A stretch of DNA of 64,000 nt from Epiperipatus broadwayi. Taxonomy: Eukaryota; Onychophora; Udeonychophora; Euonychophora; Peripatidae. The stretch covers positions 62,001 to 126,000 of the forward strand of contig JAQFVV010013312.1 of NCBI GenBank assembly GCA_028023455.1, read 5' to 3'. Below, one piece after another: positions 15,651 to 28,758 of the stretch; position 1 is the first letter of the stretch, and every line of letters starts with the position of its first letter. Below the pieces are notes generated by a model, which did not search any database, was not told the origin of the DNA, and worked only from the letters and a program-made list of their open reading frames with translations. The position numbers and the translations under genes are program-made.

Positions 15651-16604
15651 AGAAAGACGTTTTGTTTGTCTTTTATAAACACATATAAATATTACATATT
15701 TTATAAAATTGTTACCTTGTTTTTTTTTTGTTTATATCCAGTCTGTTCCATCAAAAAGAGGTCATTTTACTTAAGCTAAATGGCATTATTCCCTTTCATG
15801 ATGATCATCTAGGCAAATCTTGGAGAAACATGGCTTTGGAATGAAGAGAGAAAGTTGTTACTGTTTAGCATTTCATCATTATGTTTTCCTTAATAATGAT
15901 TTCTTTTTTCATCATTAATAGTGGTTCTTTAACTGCTCCTAATATATTTTTAAAATTAAAATCTTTTTTTCAAAAATTTCTTTAACATCCACTTGAAAAA
16001 TATCTCTTTGAAAACAAATAACTCTTTGAAAAAACTTTTTTAGAATCTCTTAAAAATCTCTTTGAAAAAAACTTTTTAAAAATCTGCTTTGAACTTGCAA
16101 CTCGACTATATATATTTTGATTCTTGGATTGATTAAGCAGCCTTTCCCACTGTACCTGATTTGCTATACAACTCTCTTTTAAGCTTGAGTGTTTTTTTTC
16201 TTCTTAAGGATTGGACAATCCTTTTCACAGCAAAGTTAAGAAATGATAAGGATTAAGCTATGTTTTCCAATTTCATAAGATTTCCTCAAACAATTATCAC
16301 ACTTTATATGACAACATCATTCCAAGTTTTAAAAAGTAATATTTTTAATAAATGTCAGCTTTTATTTATCATATTTTGAAACTATAAAATCAATAATGAT
16401 TTATCTTTATTATTTTCTTTTCTCAATTATAGAAAATGATTTTTTTCCTTAGATTGATGAATCTTAATAAAGATTTGTACTTTTTTTTAATTACAGATTT
16501 AAACATATTCGTTGTCTTTTTTCTTTTTAATGACAAATCATGCTAGCCTATTTTAAATGGGGGGGGGATCTTTTGAATACATACATGGAACAGTATATCT
16601 GTTT

Positions 16605-16638
<34 letters not shown>

Positions 16639-16640
16639 CA
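15651..16640. other. AT-rich DNA, no gene seen
   Basis: TCTCTTTGAAAA recurs loosely at about 16000-16070. A G8 run lies at about 16560-16567, and (TA)n at 16607-16636 borders the next hairpin element. No coding or RNA feature is recognised. Confidence 0.45.
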
Positions 16641-16641
16641 A

Positions 16642-16882
16642 ACAAATTTATTTAACACAGTATTCAAAATTAAATAATATATTCTTTACCAGAAGTACTT
16701 TCAATTGTTACACTGACAATCTTTATCAACTGTTAATACAGATGTACAGAAAATAAAAAAACTGATGGTTTTTATTTTCTCTACATTTGGATTAACAGTT
16801 AATAAAGATTGTCAGTAAAACAATTGAAATTACTTCTGGTAAAGAATATATTATTTAATTTTGAATACTGTGTTAAATAAAT
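16642..16882. mobile_element. Fold-back (MITE-like) hairpin, arms about 120 nt
   Basis: Sequence 16642-16760 is the reverse complement of about 16765-16882 with only a few mismatches and almost no loop. The arms contain TTTAACACAGTATTCAAAAT and ACCAGAAGTACTTTCAATTG. No protein is encoded. The short core AGAAGTACTTTC also occurs in the hairpin at 28759-28985. Confidence 0.85.
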
Positions 16883-16952
16883 TTATTTGCATTATTATTA
16901 TATGATTTAAAAATACAGACATTTCATGGTTATATATATATATATATATATC

Positions 16953-19900
16953 ATCAACCATTATCAATCCACTGCAGGATGAAGGTCTCTCCAAGTTTAA
17001 TCCATCTCCGATTTTTAGCTTCTCTTCTCCACAACACCTCTGCACATTTTCTTATTTCATCCATCCATCTCATATGTGGTCTCTTTCTGGGTCTTTTACA
17101 ATCTCTTGGAATCCAGTTTAAAATTTCAATTGTCCATCTATTATCATCTCTTCTAGCAATATGTCCAGCCCAACTCCATTTCAATCTTAATTTTTTCAAT
17201 AAGGTCAGTAACACCTGTTTGTTGTCTTACCCATACATTGCATTTTCAAACTCTTCTTGTTACTCCCAACATACATCTCTCCATACTCCTTTGAGTGGTC
17301 TGAAGTCTCTGTATTGCTCTTCTATTAAGTGTCCAAGTCTCAGATACATAAGTAAGAACTGGTAAAACACATTTCTTAAAAAACATTCTTTTCAAACACA
17401 TAGGCATATTTCCTTTTAGTATCAAGTTATTTCTACCAAAGGCATTCCAACCAAGGTTAATTCTGTGATTAATTTCCTCCATTATGTTTCCATCTGTATT
17501 AATAATCTGACCAAGGTATTTGTAACTGTTAACTTCTTCTAATTCCTCATAATCAATCTTTATTTTCATATTTTGAGCAAATCGATTAAACATTACTTTT
17601 ATCTTTTTAACATTTATCTTTAGTCCTACTTTTCTACTTTCATCTGCTAACTCCTGCAACATTTCCTGCAGCTCTGAAGCATTGTTTGCAAAAACAACTA
17701 CACCATCTGCGAAATCTGACTTAAATACTCCCCATTTACTTTCACTCCTTTAGTTTCCCATTTTAATCCACAAAATACTTCTTGCAGCACTGCTGTAAAA
17801 GTTTTGGAGATATGGAGTCACCTTGTCTTACACCTTTTTCAATGTTGATTTTTCCAGTATCATTATGTAATCTAATTGTTGCTGTTGCATTTTTATAAAT
17901 ATTCTTTAGAAATGACAATATCCTGGATCTATACCTTGATGATCCAATGCTTTAATCACTGAAGAAATGTATATGGAATCGAATGCCTTTTCATAATCTA
18001 CAAATCCAAAACATAATGACAACACATATTCATTTGTCCTTTCTATGACTTCTTTTAATACCTGGATATGATCTATTGTACTAAAACCACTTTTAAATCC
18101 AGCTTGTTCTCTTGGTTGGTGGAAATCCATAGTTCTCTGTAGACGAGTTGTAATTATCTTGGTAAAAATTTTATATAAAACTGATAAAAGGCTGATAGGT
18201 CTGTAATTTCTAATATCTTCTTTATCACCTTTTTTAAATATTAATATTATTACTGCATTCTTCCAATCTTCTGGTACATCTTTATCATTTAGGCATTTGG
18301 TATATAACTTTGCTAAAATTGTTTCTATTTTTTCACCTGCTTCTTTTAATATATCAATTATAATTCCATCATTTCCTGGCGCCTTTCCTTTCTTCATACA
18401 TTTAATTGCATGTCTCACGTCTTCATTTAAAATTCCGGGCAATTCGGAAGATGTAATAGATATAGGAGGTACTTGTTCTTTATTACTATATAATTCTTGA
18501 TAAAAATCTTCTACCAATTTCATGATGTCATCTCTCTTTTTAGTAATAATTTCATCTTTTTTTCTTATTGCAAATATAAATTTCCTACCAATACCAAAAT
18601 GTTGTTTAACATTCTTGAGACTTTTATTTTCTTCTACAGCTTTCCTTGCTATTTCACAGTTATACTTTCTTATATCATTTTCAGCTCTTTTCTGTACCAT
18701 TTTACAAAATTCAAGATATTCAATTCTTTTTAATACATCATTTTTGTATATCTTCATATTCCTTCTTTTCTTCATAAATTGTCTAGTCTCAGTAGAAATT
18801 TTATTAGTCAATTGCTGCTTTTTTCTACCAGCTATCTTTGTTGCAGTTTTTAAAAGTGTATCAGTTATTTTCATATTAATTTCATTCAAATCCAGATCAT
18901 GTTCAAAATCTCCTAACACTTGAAACCTATTTGTAAGTTCTAATTTAAATTCATTAGAATGTTTCTGAAGATTAGGAATATCAACTGTAAATATTGTTTT
19001 TCTTAATAATTTTTGTCTTTCTAGTTTTACATTAACATGTAACTTACACCTTACTAATCGCTGATCACTTCCTGTGTTAAATTTATTAAGAACATTACAG
19101 TCTTGAAATATGTATTTCCTGTTAGTCAAAATGTAATCCAATTCTGCTGTAACTTCATTTGGATGCTTCCATGTCCATTTCCTTTTAACATTTTTCTCAA
19201 AAAATGAATTCATAATATAAAGTTTTTCTTTTTCTGCAAACTCTACAAGTCTATGTCCTCTCTCATTTCTATTACCATAACCAAAATTACCTACAGCAAT
19301 TTCATCTTTCATTTGTCTACCCCTTCTAGCATTAAAGTCTCCCATAACAATTTTAAAATGTTGTTTACTCTGATCAAAAGTCTTTTGTACATCCATATAA
19401 AAATCTTCCACTACTTCATCACTATGAGAACTTGTTGGGGCATAAACCTGAATTATCTGCATTTGATATCTGCTATTAAATTGTATAACTAATCTTGCCA
19501 CTCTGTCTGATATACCATCAATCTCCACAATATTGTTCTTCCACTTTTTATTTATAATGAATCCTACTCCAATTGTATTTCCAATATTTGTGCCTTTATA
19601 ATAGAGTATATGTCCACTTTTTAAATCAATTGTTTCTTCACCTTTTCTTCTAACTTCACAAAGTCCAATAATGTCCCATTTAATATAAGTCAGTTCTTCT
19701 TCTAATTCTTGCAATCTTCCTTCACTTGAAAGTTATCTGCAGTTGTAAGTACCTAAATAAAAAGTCATCATCAAATGGCAGCCTGGGTTCACAATCAGGA
19801 GATTCTTAGCACCCTCTGCCTTCGGCCACCAACCACTGCCTTGGTTGGTCACTTTACAGCCTCCTGGGAATAAGGGCCATGCTTTATTTTTGTCTGTCAT

Positions 19901-20180
19901 AATTGTGTTTATGTATTGGAAAAATATTTATCATTTACACAAACATTCATTCTGCCTAATCAGGCACTGAGAAGAAAGACCATGGTATTTTTTGATCTTA
20001 AACTCAAAGGTAAAAAGCCAATACACTCACCACCCTGGCTAATGTGTGTTGGTAAGCAGCCCATCCATGTTTGTATACTATATGAATAATCACATAGTAA
20101 TAACAGCTGCAACGACAAGAACGTATGGAGTGGACATTAGGAATTTGCCCTGCTCGGTTCCTTTAAGGCCTCCAAGAAAA
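16953..20180 (-). mobile_element. RTE-like LINE, near full-length ORF2 (element B)
   Basis: A minus-strand non-LTR element with APE endonuclease, RT and RTE-type C-terminus. Its 3' end abuts (TA)n at 16933-16952; the 5' UTR runs to about 20180. An upstream GC-richer leader (19780-20050) precedes the first ATG. A diverged relative lies at 58080-64000. Stops, frameshifts and two catalytic substitutions make it inactive. Confidence 0.85.
16954..19770 (-). pseudogene. ORF2 of RTE-like LINE: endonuclease and reverse transcriptase
   Basis: Coding starts near 19770 (MMTFYLGTYNCR), meets a stop, then runs open as 602 codons from 19714 to 17906. Endonuclease motifs: LCEVRRKGEE, VYAPTSS, MGDFNARRG, ELDYILTN and GSDQRLVRCKL, where the usual SDH is SDQ, so the catalytic His is replaced. 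RT follows: GKAPGNDGI, FKKGDKEDIRNYRPISLLS, REQAGFKSGFSTIDHI and FVDYEKAFDSI (motif A). Motifs B and C fall in the frameshifted gap 17905-17663; motif C reads FADG (17702-17713), so the second Asp of FADD is Gly. Then VNSYKYLGQIINTDG and TYVSETWTLN (17662-17246), and WAGHIARRDDNRWT with RWMDEIR (17214-16954) complete the RTE-type tail. Confidence 0.85.
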
Positions 20181-20212
20181 ATCAAAGGGTCTCCTTTCAG
20201 TTAATAGCAAAC

Positions 20213-20523
20213 TAATTAAAATTACCCCAAATCCAAAATTCAACCAGACCAGCATAAAAATAATATTAAAATACTACCAAAGGTTTCACTGCTACAAGCA
20301 GACTTCTCAAGTGTAAAGAACTACAAAAACTACACAATATATATAATATTAAACATTACCCACATTACCCACATATCCATTCACTTCCCATCTACCCTTA
20401 ATATTAAAAGAACTCTTAAATAAGTTAATTACTTCAGAATAATAAATTTTCAATAATAAAGATTCTTTAATATTATTTTTATGCTGGTCTGGTTGAATTT
20501 TGGATTTGGGGTAATTTTAATTA
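20213..20523. mobile_element. MITE with perfect 58-bp terminal inverted repeats
   Basis: TAATTAAAATTACCCCAAAT at 20213 begins a 58-nt arm (to 20270) that is the exact reverse complement of 20466-20523. The 195-nt interior is non-coding. It lies just beyond the 5' end of the RTE-like LINE. TA or TAA could be the target duplication but AT-richness hides the boundary. The DNA-transposon superfamily is unknown. Confidence 0.75.
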
Positions 20524-21835
20524 TATATTGACTAGTTTAGCTTTATGCTTGTAATGGTTATATAGGGGTTGTGTATGAATAACTACATGCTAAACTTCTT
20601 CAAAAATTTGTAGTTTTTAATACAAATATGCATTTCTATTTTGTACCTGTTATTAATTATATTCGCAGCTTTGCTTTTTTAAATTTTATTTTTTGTTATT
20701 TAATCATTTATTTTAGCATATAATTTATTTAAGATGAACTTGCTATCTTATATTTTTATCATACCTCAGCATGATAAAATTGAACATCATAGTTTACATT
20801 TATTAGAAATACTTCCATTTTCCACGTTGCATTAGTTAATGTCAGAAAAACAATGCTGTAAGTTGTTTTTTAAATTTCATTAGGAATTCAAAATTTAGTT
20901 TTTATTTTATTTCTTTGGTGCTACCAGTATTTGTGAAAAATTGAAGATATTTTCAAACAATTTGAACACATGATCAACTTTGTCTTTTATTACACAGTAA
21001 ATGATGTTACATTTTACATTCTTCATTTGTTTATTATTGTTTATAAGATTAATAGTATTTTAATTAGATAATGTTTCTACTGTAGTTTTGTTTCAGTTAA
21101 GTAGTTTTACATAGAAATTATTAAAGTAAATATTTATATAGTACCAAACCTAATTTATCTCCAGCCAACACCTTTTTTGTTTTTTGTCATTCCCAGTAGC
21201 ATAAGATTTTATATTACATTCATATCTAAACTTATGTTTTTGATAAATTATAAAAAAAAAATTACAATGTGAAATTGTTGTTTGTTTTCGTTTTTTTTTT
21301 TTGAAATTAAATCAAAAATAAGAATAATTGTCTAGGGTCAAAACTGTAGATGATGAAGAAATAATTATTACAATGAGATTGGAATGTTTGTGAAATTATT
21401 TTTTGCACTTTAGTACTTTAAACCCTTCAACTGTTTATTAGACTTAAGAACTGTCCATGTGCATTATCTCAGCCAATTTTGGTGGCAGCATCATCATTTT
21501 ATGCTTATGTTGTAGAAAATTTGGTTCCAATACAATCCGCATTTGGCATTAATTTTTGAAAAAAAAAAATCGTTTGTCTTTATTGCTCTCTATTGTTACA
21601 TAGTCCAGATTTTGGCTATTGTCTGCTAAGCATAGTTTACGTCAAATTCAATAATCAAGCCAAAATGTTCTGTGATTGTTTTATGCTTTTGCAATAGATT
21701 TTGAATGTAAATAAAATATATTTCACGTAATTTTTATATTGATAATTAAGTTTTTACATTAACTTGCTTTTGTTTTAAAAATATAATCTTTTTTTTTAAA
21801 GAAAAATTTTATTGTATTGCTATAGTGAATGCTGC
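20524..21835. other. AT-rich DNA, no gene seen
   Basis: No ORF, hairpin or recognisable repeat was found on either strand. Confidence 0.5.
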
Positions 21836-22096
21836 AAATACAAAATGACATCAATTACATATCTATTTGAAACAAAGTAGATCCAACCTTCTCCCATGTC
21901 ACTCTTGTGATATAGCTTGGAGCAATTACTTGGTCCTTTTTCATGATTTTCTCCATGATGTTTTTAAATTTAGTACCATGTGGGGGTCTCTCATCCCTTC
22001 AATTATTACTTTACATCTGACACACCACAGGGCATAATTCACAAAAACAGTCAGTCTTATTTTTCATAAATAGACACTGAGATATATAGTATTTAA

Positions 22097-22194
22097 TTGA
22101 TTTATAGTTTGCATTCATATTGCTGTACCATTCATGAGTTATATATTGATTTATAGTTTGCATTCATATTGCTGTACCATTCATGAGTTATATA
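22097..22194. repeat. Exact 49-bp tandem duplication
   Basis: Positions 22097-22145 and 22146-22194 are identical. Both lie in the degenerate 3' part of element C. Perfect identity suggests a duplication younger than the surrounding decay. Confidence 0.9.
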
Positions 22195-22792
22195 TCTCTA
22201 ATTGGACATACTAGGACATCTAAAAAAATGTGGTCAATTGGTTCCTCCTCTCGCTCACACACATCTAGCACATAGGATTGATCTTCTTGAAATTTCTCCT
22301 GTATGCCAAAAATTAGTTCATAGCGAGGGAGTCAAGGTTGATTTTTCTTAAAAAAATTTGTTTCATTGAACCAGACTTTTGATCTCAAAATCAGTTGCTG
22401 ATTGGTAATCTTGAGACTCTCTTTGTTTATGTTATTTTTTCCATATTTTATTTTATGTGCATTCCAGTATTTAATGTGTAATATAATTAGATTTTCATTC
22501 AGATCAACAACTTTCCAAATTTTATCAAATAATGAATTCCATCATCTATTATTAATGGGCAGCAGTCTATCCACCAGTGTGGTAACTTCTTGATATTATA
22601 TAGACAATTATTTATTTTGGAGCCAGAAAAATAGGTTATACTCTCTCTGGAATATCATGGTTTTGATTACAATGGAGTGAAAGTCTGTTGAGACTTCAAG
22701 GCATTTGGAGTTTTTGAAGGCTGATGACAGCAAACTTTCTTCCCCAAAATAGTTTTGCACACAGAGTTTATTTTTTTGTTAAATTTTTTGGA

Positions 22793-22831
22793 GGGGCAGA
22801 TATCAGATAGGAGGGCAGATATCAGATAGGA
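22793..22831. repeat. 19-bp tandem duplication
   Basis: GGGCAGATATCAGATAGGA occurs twice in a row inside the post-RT part of element C and breaks that reading frame. Confidence 0.85.
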
Positions 22832-25099
22832 AATAATTAATTTTTGGGAATATCAATGAGTTTAAAAGTCTTACCTTACCATGAAGTGAAACATATATTT
22901 TAGAAAGGGAGGAGGTCATTGAATGGCAAATATCTGTTAACAAGAATTCTTCAATTTCTCTCCTCATAGCACTATTCTATTTTGAAAAATTAAAGCCTAG
23001 AAATTTCTGTGGGTCAACTGTATAATTTGAAGTGATTTTTTTCCCAGTTAGCAAGCTCCAGGAGGCCGATTTTTCCTTATTGAATTTGAGTTTGTATTTG
23101 TCTGAGTACCAACCTAGTAACTTCTCTAGTTTAGTTCTATATTTCTTGGAAGGCAGACAGATGAATATAATCATCCATATAACTAAGATGTTTAACCTCC
23201 CTTCCTACTCCAGGCAATGATATCTCAATCTCCATCAATACCAGGTTGATATAGGCTATAAAATTTGGCATGCTAAGTGGATATCCTTGAGAAATAAAGA
23301 TGGAGGGTTCAAACGCAGATGCAATTTTTCCATTCATTGTGATGTGGATGATTCTGTTGGCTAATAGATTTGCAATTATCCTCAAAATAAGCATTCAGTA
23401 CCCATATTTCTGAAGAATGTCAATCAGAATGTCTGGTCTGACTGAGTCAAATGCTGCTGAGTTATCAAGTTGGATTACAATTGGTTTTAACATCCTCCAG
23501 ACTTTGATAACATCAATAAAGAGTTTGATTTGGCCAATGACATTAATTGATGATTTCTCTTTTTTTGCATACTGGTTAGTAGAAATGTATTTATAAATTT
23601 TCCCTTGAATTTGATCCTTAATTAACAGTTTTATGATTTTAATTAAAAGGGGAATCATTGAGATAGGCCTCACTACAAGAGATATTGGATACAAATTGTT
23701 AATCTCTCGACTTCCCTCTGCTAATTGGTTTATCATGGCTTTGATTATTGGCACTGAATATTTCTCTAGATGTAGAAAAATGAACTTTGGAATACTATGT
23801 ATTCCTGGGTGCATCCTCTCCGTGAGCCTTTTCCTTGATATGGATCTTTTCCTCTGTGATATCATGGGTCAGATTCTCATCTAAGCTGAAAAATATATTG
23901 ATATTTCCAGTCTGATAAGATTGAAGTGTTGCCCTAATGTGTTCTATAATTGCACAGATCATTTCTGAGCCCACAAGACTGATAAAGACAGTGGAGCACT
24001 GTTTTATGCTGACTGCTTCCAGTGCCCATTGGAAGTAACTTTTTGGACCAAACATCTCTTGGCCCACTTGATTGACATATATTCGGCCAGAGATCTCTGC
24101 TTATTCCTGTATTGACATTTCAGGGCGAGAGCAAGAGGTATGAATTGATTATCAAGTGGAAATTTCTTTCAGTTTTTGGTCAATAGCATCGAGGTCAGCT
24201 AATAAGTGGGTAGGACCTTTTTCGTTAACCGCCCTTATTTATTATGTATTGGATGATGTCAATGAAAGCAAACAATACCTCCACCACTGGTAGCCTTAGG
24301 ATATCAATTTTTTAAGATAAATGTAGGCCTCAGAAAAGACCTGTTCAGGTGTGGTCTGTTTTAGTAACATTCAAATAATGTTGTTACTCTCTTCTACTAT
24401 TGGATGTCCAAAGTGGTCAGAAAATATCACTGGTTGGAGTTTTGCATTGATTTTGAAATGAGTGCTTAGGGAATAGTAGACAAGGTCAATTAAAAATCTA
24501 GCAGTTTTTATGTAGAAGGAGAATGAAGGTATCTATGGTGAAGAAGACCTCTCCAGTCATCAGTATATGATTAAAAAAATGAATATATTTTTTATTGAAC
24601 AAACTATACATAACATTAAAACCACTCATTAGAATGACTGGAAATGGGTTTGAGGCCATGACTGAATTGATGACAGTGATTACTTTCATGATTAGACTGT
24701 GATTTTTATTGTAAAGATAGATTAGATTGAGTTGAAAGTGGTTATAGTTTAGGTTAGCAATTAGGCAATTAAAGTCTAGATGCAGAATTTTGATGCTAGT
24801 ATGGGGGTCTCTCTTGTAATTGATTAAAATAGCTACCCCTCCTGCTGCTGCCATTGAAATTGAGTATTTGAAGAAGCCTATATTTTGAAGAATCTGATTG
24901 ATTTTACAACATAAATTTAGATTAATTTAATCTCTGCCATTCATACTACATTTGGATGGCATTTGACTATCCAATTTGTAATAGAAAATTCTCTGTCAAT
25001 CGAGTTCAGGCCTCTAATGTTAACTCCATAGAAATTTAGCTTTATATAATTTGTATGAGATGATTTATCCCTGATTGACACTGCCATTATCATATGCTT

Positions 25100-27030
25100 G
25101 TATCTGTGATTCCATTATTCTGTCTATTTCTATCTGGCCTACTTTGTTTCAGCACAGTCCTGTGTATTATCATTTGCCACAGACTGTTTCCATCTAAGGA
25201 GAAACCAGTATGATTGGCAAATTCCAGTGCCACTAAGGCCTATAAAAAGTTAATAATAGCTCATCATGACTGTTATTCTCATCTAGATTCATGTTCTGTT
25301 CCTCTGTCTCAGAGGTTCGAGATGAGGTCTTGATAGAGGATTGGATATTGCCTTTCTTTCTCTTATTATTCTTATCATTCCATTGATTTATCTTGATATT
25401 TTCATGGTATTATTTACTTAGTTTTTCAGAATTATTATTAGAATTTGATAAAATATCATTATCTGGACTGGACCTGATTTGTTTTCTTGGATTTCTTTTT
25501 TTCTTGTTGTCTATTGATGATATATTTCTATTTTGTTTGGTTCTTGCAGGGATAGTCTTCATGTGTCCATTTATTTTGGTCACCAATGACTGTCACATCA
25601 GTCTGATTCACTCTCACCAATGATCTATCCAGGTTCATTTGTCTCATTCTCAGTCAAATTCTGAGGTTGATTTTGAGCTTTTCCAATAGTGAGGTATTAT
25701 AGCTAAGCGGGATTTGAGCTGATTGGCATATTTTGGGTGTTGTGATCCAACTCTTTATATGGAAGTGTGAACAGGAATTTCTTCTAAAATTATCAGTGTT
25801 GGATCAGATTGATTGACTTCTTCATGATTTGTGTAATTGTAACAAGTTAATTGGATTGTCCCTATCAACTATTTTAGAGTCGATTGTTGAGGCCAGTGTT
25901 GACTTTTTTGCCTTTTTATTGCATTTGTGAAGCCTATTCTGTTTCAAGCTGCATACATTATATATGAAAGCTTTGCAGTCTTTAATAAGATGATTTTGTT
26001 CCAAGCAAAAAAAAACATTATGGTGGAATTCCACAAAATGTTAAACCACCGGTGAACCTCTGGAGTGGACTACCATTGGTATATCATTAGAGAGCACCCC
26101 TTTCTTCAACATAATAGTGAAAGTACCAGTGTTGGCCAGGATGTGGCCATTAGTTTGATGATTATATCTGTATATTAGACTGGTTGTTTTTCATATTTCC
26201 CAAGCTTGTTATCCAGTTCTGCTTGATCAAAATTCATCAAACAGCTCCTGATGGTTCCATTGATTGTGAATGCTCTATTTATATCAATTGTGCAGATGAT
26301 ATTTCCATCCATGTCTAATGTTATTTTTGAAACAATTTCTTGCAGACCATGAAGTAAATTTTGTAATTATGTATCTATCATTTGGATGGGAAAATACCTT
26401 ATTAATACCTATCCATATATCATTTTCAAAGATCAATCATCCATTACAATTTGTTATGGGCAAAATCAGGGTTTTGTCATTGATATAATTTGTGAAAGAA
26501 TTTCACAAGAGATCAGAGATTGAGTTGTTGAATATTTATTCCTTGGTATTCTTCTTCAGTGTTGTATTATATTTTCTTCATTGTGAGCTTCTATTTGTTG
26601 AGATATATTATCAAATTTCCATATCAAAAAAATTCAGTATAGAATTTTGGTTATTTATTGTGTTTCTAGGTTTTACTTTTATTCCTACTATTATAACTTA
26701 TTGACATATTTTCATTTTTCTCTTGGTGTGGAAAAACACACATCTTTGATTTTATTGTGTTTAGAGTCTACAGATTTATTAGAATACAATTTTTTATCTG
26801 TAAGATTTTTCATAATGATGTTATTGCTGATAGATGCTCTCAAACTGTTTTTTAATATGAATTCCACTGTGTTTTTGATTTATTTATGTCAGTATTATTC
26901 TTATGTGTGATGGGATAGTTGTTATGATAATTAGGAGATTTGTTCAGGGTTTCAGAAAGCATTAACTATTTCACGGGGTTCTCCAGTCTTAGTCGAGGTG
27001 GCTTCAAGTCACTTGAATTCCATCATTTTT
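25100..27030 (-). pseudogene. ORF1 remnant of Tx1-like element C
   Basis: The readable piece is 26034-25822. It has CLEQNHLIKDC, in which C-x4-H-x4-C survives from a CCHC knuckle although the first Cys is lost. Upstream fragments such as MMEFK..LEATSTKTGEPREI near 27030 may be the N-terminus. Its position before ORF2 matches element A. Frames are too broken for a full translation. Confidence 0.5.
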
Positions 27031-27683
27031 AATGCTACCATAAGATTTTACACTCTTTTTAAAGGTTAAAAAAAGATCCATAAGGTGCTGCCCTCTTCTG
27101 AATTATTTTACAAGTAAAAATCAATAGTATTCAAATTTTAAGTTAACAATGGAAGAGGGCGGTCCATTCTTGATGCTGATTGGCTGTTAACCATCGAGGA
27201 CAAATAAAACTGCTTGTCAATAATTTTTACACCTACAATTTTTTTTTGTTTCATTTCAAAAGTGATAAATGAATGTTTTAGACTATTTTAAAATTTTTTT
27301 TGACAGATTATAAGTTATTTTGATAAAATATGCTAAAAATAAAATTATTATAGAAAAATAGTTAAGATTTTACTAAAAATTATTTACTTTTCCGCAACGT
27401 AAAATTGAGAAAGAAATCACTGACATGAGCAACACTTTTTAGGTGGTTACTAACATTCATTTTAGATTTGCCACTAGTGAATATTTTTATAATTATAAAT
27501 AAAAATTTATTTTTGAAAAACTTTCATTTTCATAACCTGACAAATTATTAATATACTTTTTACAAATGAATCTAGAGTGAATATAATATTAAAAGATGAA
27601 TATATTTTTACAGTTGAGGTTGTGAATTGACCAATTAAAAGTTTAGAGTTTTACCTCACTCAGCCAATAAAATTAATTTTCTG

Positions 27684-28140
27684 TTAAAAGGTTAAATTAG
27701 GTGGTTCTGTCTCATTTTTAATAATTTTAGAACTAGTAATATTGTCTTCTATATCAACTTTATTGATTTTTAAAGATTGAGTAGGATTTATCTGATCAGT
27801 TTTCTTTTGGTTTTCATGAGGTTTGTCACGATATGAATCAGAATTGTTGTAATATTTATTATTTGAGTTAAAGAATTGTGAATTAGGTAGATTTTTGTCT
27901 TGGTGAGAACTTTTTTCAGCTTCTGCAGAAGTTTTGTCTATTTTGCCATTACTATTATTCAAACAGTTATTGGCCATATTACAAATATCATCAGAAACAT
28001 TTTCTATTCTTGCTGTTAGCAGATTTGGTTTTTTTATCCCCTTTCATGACTTAAGATTTAATGAAAAGTCACTTACCCACTTAATAGCACACTTTTCCAG
28101 TTTCATCTATTATTTTTTCTGATTAAAATTTTATTCTTTG
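27684..28140 (-). other. Unidentified Asn/Ser/Lys-rich ORF
   Basis: A 97-codon minus-strand ORF (27977-27684) begins MANNCLNNSNGKIDKTSAEA and is hydrophilic and Asn-rich. The same frame appears to extend upstream with GIKKPNLLTARIENVSDD, reaching about 28040. It could be the linker of another Tx1-type ORF1, like the Asn-rich linker of element A, or an exon of an unknown gene. No domain is recognised. Confidence 0.3.
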
Positions 28141-28758
28141 CAGGAGTTTGGAATGGTTGTTGTGACATTATTAATCGCCACCTGACATCTAAAAATATAA
28201 TCTTTTATTTCAAGATTTTTAAATTTTAGAATAGAAATCATCAAGGGAGAGATAATAGCTTTTCATCACTATACAAGTGAGAGCCATTTTGCATATGACT
28301 GAAATCTGATGTTCTATAAAAATGAAACTGATTTTTATAAACATTTAAGTGTTTTATTATTACTTTTTATGTTTTATTTAATGAATGCAGTTTTTATAAT
28401 GACTATTTTCTATATATCTGATTAGAGAAATTTGAACTTGGCATTTTTCAGTCTATTCATCCTCCACTTCATCTCAAGCAACCGATACAGATGATTACAT
28501 AATGTGGAAAAGATACATCATTCCCATTACACACATTTCATACAGAACCGGAACTCATCAGTTGGGGCAGAATATAATCTTGATTATTTATTTAATATCT
28601 CTAATATTATGTAGGATATTAATATAAAAGTTAAAGATATTGGACATATATGTATATATTAAATGTTTAGGATATAAAAGTTTAAAAGAGTTAAAGTAAT
28701 AAAAATTTTAATATATATATAAAATAAATAAAATATCCGTTAATTAAAAACAATATTG
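28141..28758. other. AT-rich DNA, no gene seen
   Basis: No ORF or repeat family is recognisable before the hairpin at 28759. Confidence 0.45.

Larger units (their letters stand above)
21880..25087 (-). pseudogene. ORF2 of Tx1-like element C
   Basis: The start ATG at 25087 gives MAVSIRDKSS then GVNIRGLNSIDREF, equivalent to LNIRGLN in element A. A segment at 24854-24498 contains AAGGVAILIN and LNLIYLYN, but MSGFN replaces GDFN. The RT reads PGIHSIPKFIF, RPISMIPLLIKIIKLLI, QYAKKEKS, VIQLDNSAAFDSV (motif A, about 23440-23480), SQGYPLSMPNFIAYIN (motif B) and LSYMDD (motif C, about 23175). KKITSNYTVDPQKFLGF follows. Near 22255 a minus-frame CEREEEPIDHIF matches the C-terminal Cys/His cluster of element A. 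Frames change several times, so no protein is made. Confidence 0.75.
21840..27050 (-). mobile_element. Tx1/L1-like LINE, decayed but long (element C)
   Basis: On the minus strand, ORF1 remnants (about 27030-25100), ORF2 endonuclease (25087-24490) and RT (23865-22977) occur in the same order as element A and over a similar total length. The RT has SYMDD, matching YMDD in elements A and D. Many stops and indels, two small local tandem duplications (22097-22194, 22793-22831) and a lost endonuclease Asp show long decay. A GAAGAGGGC-type leader near 27150 may mark the 5' end. Confidence 0.75.

Noticed and set aside
26492-26910. Phe/Tyr-rich plus-strand ORFs
   Set aside because: They are antisense to the ORF1 region of element C and consist of translated T-rich DNA.
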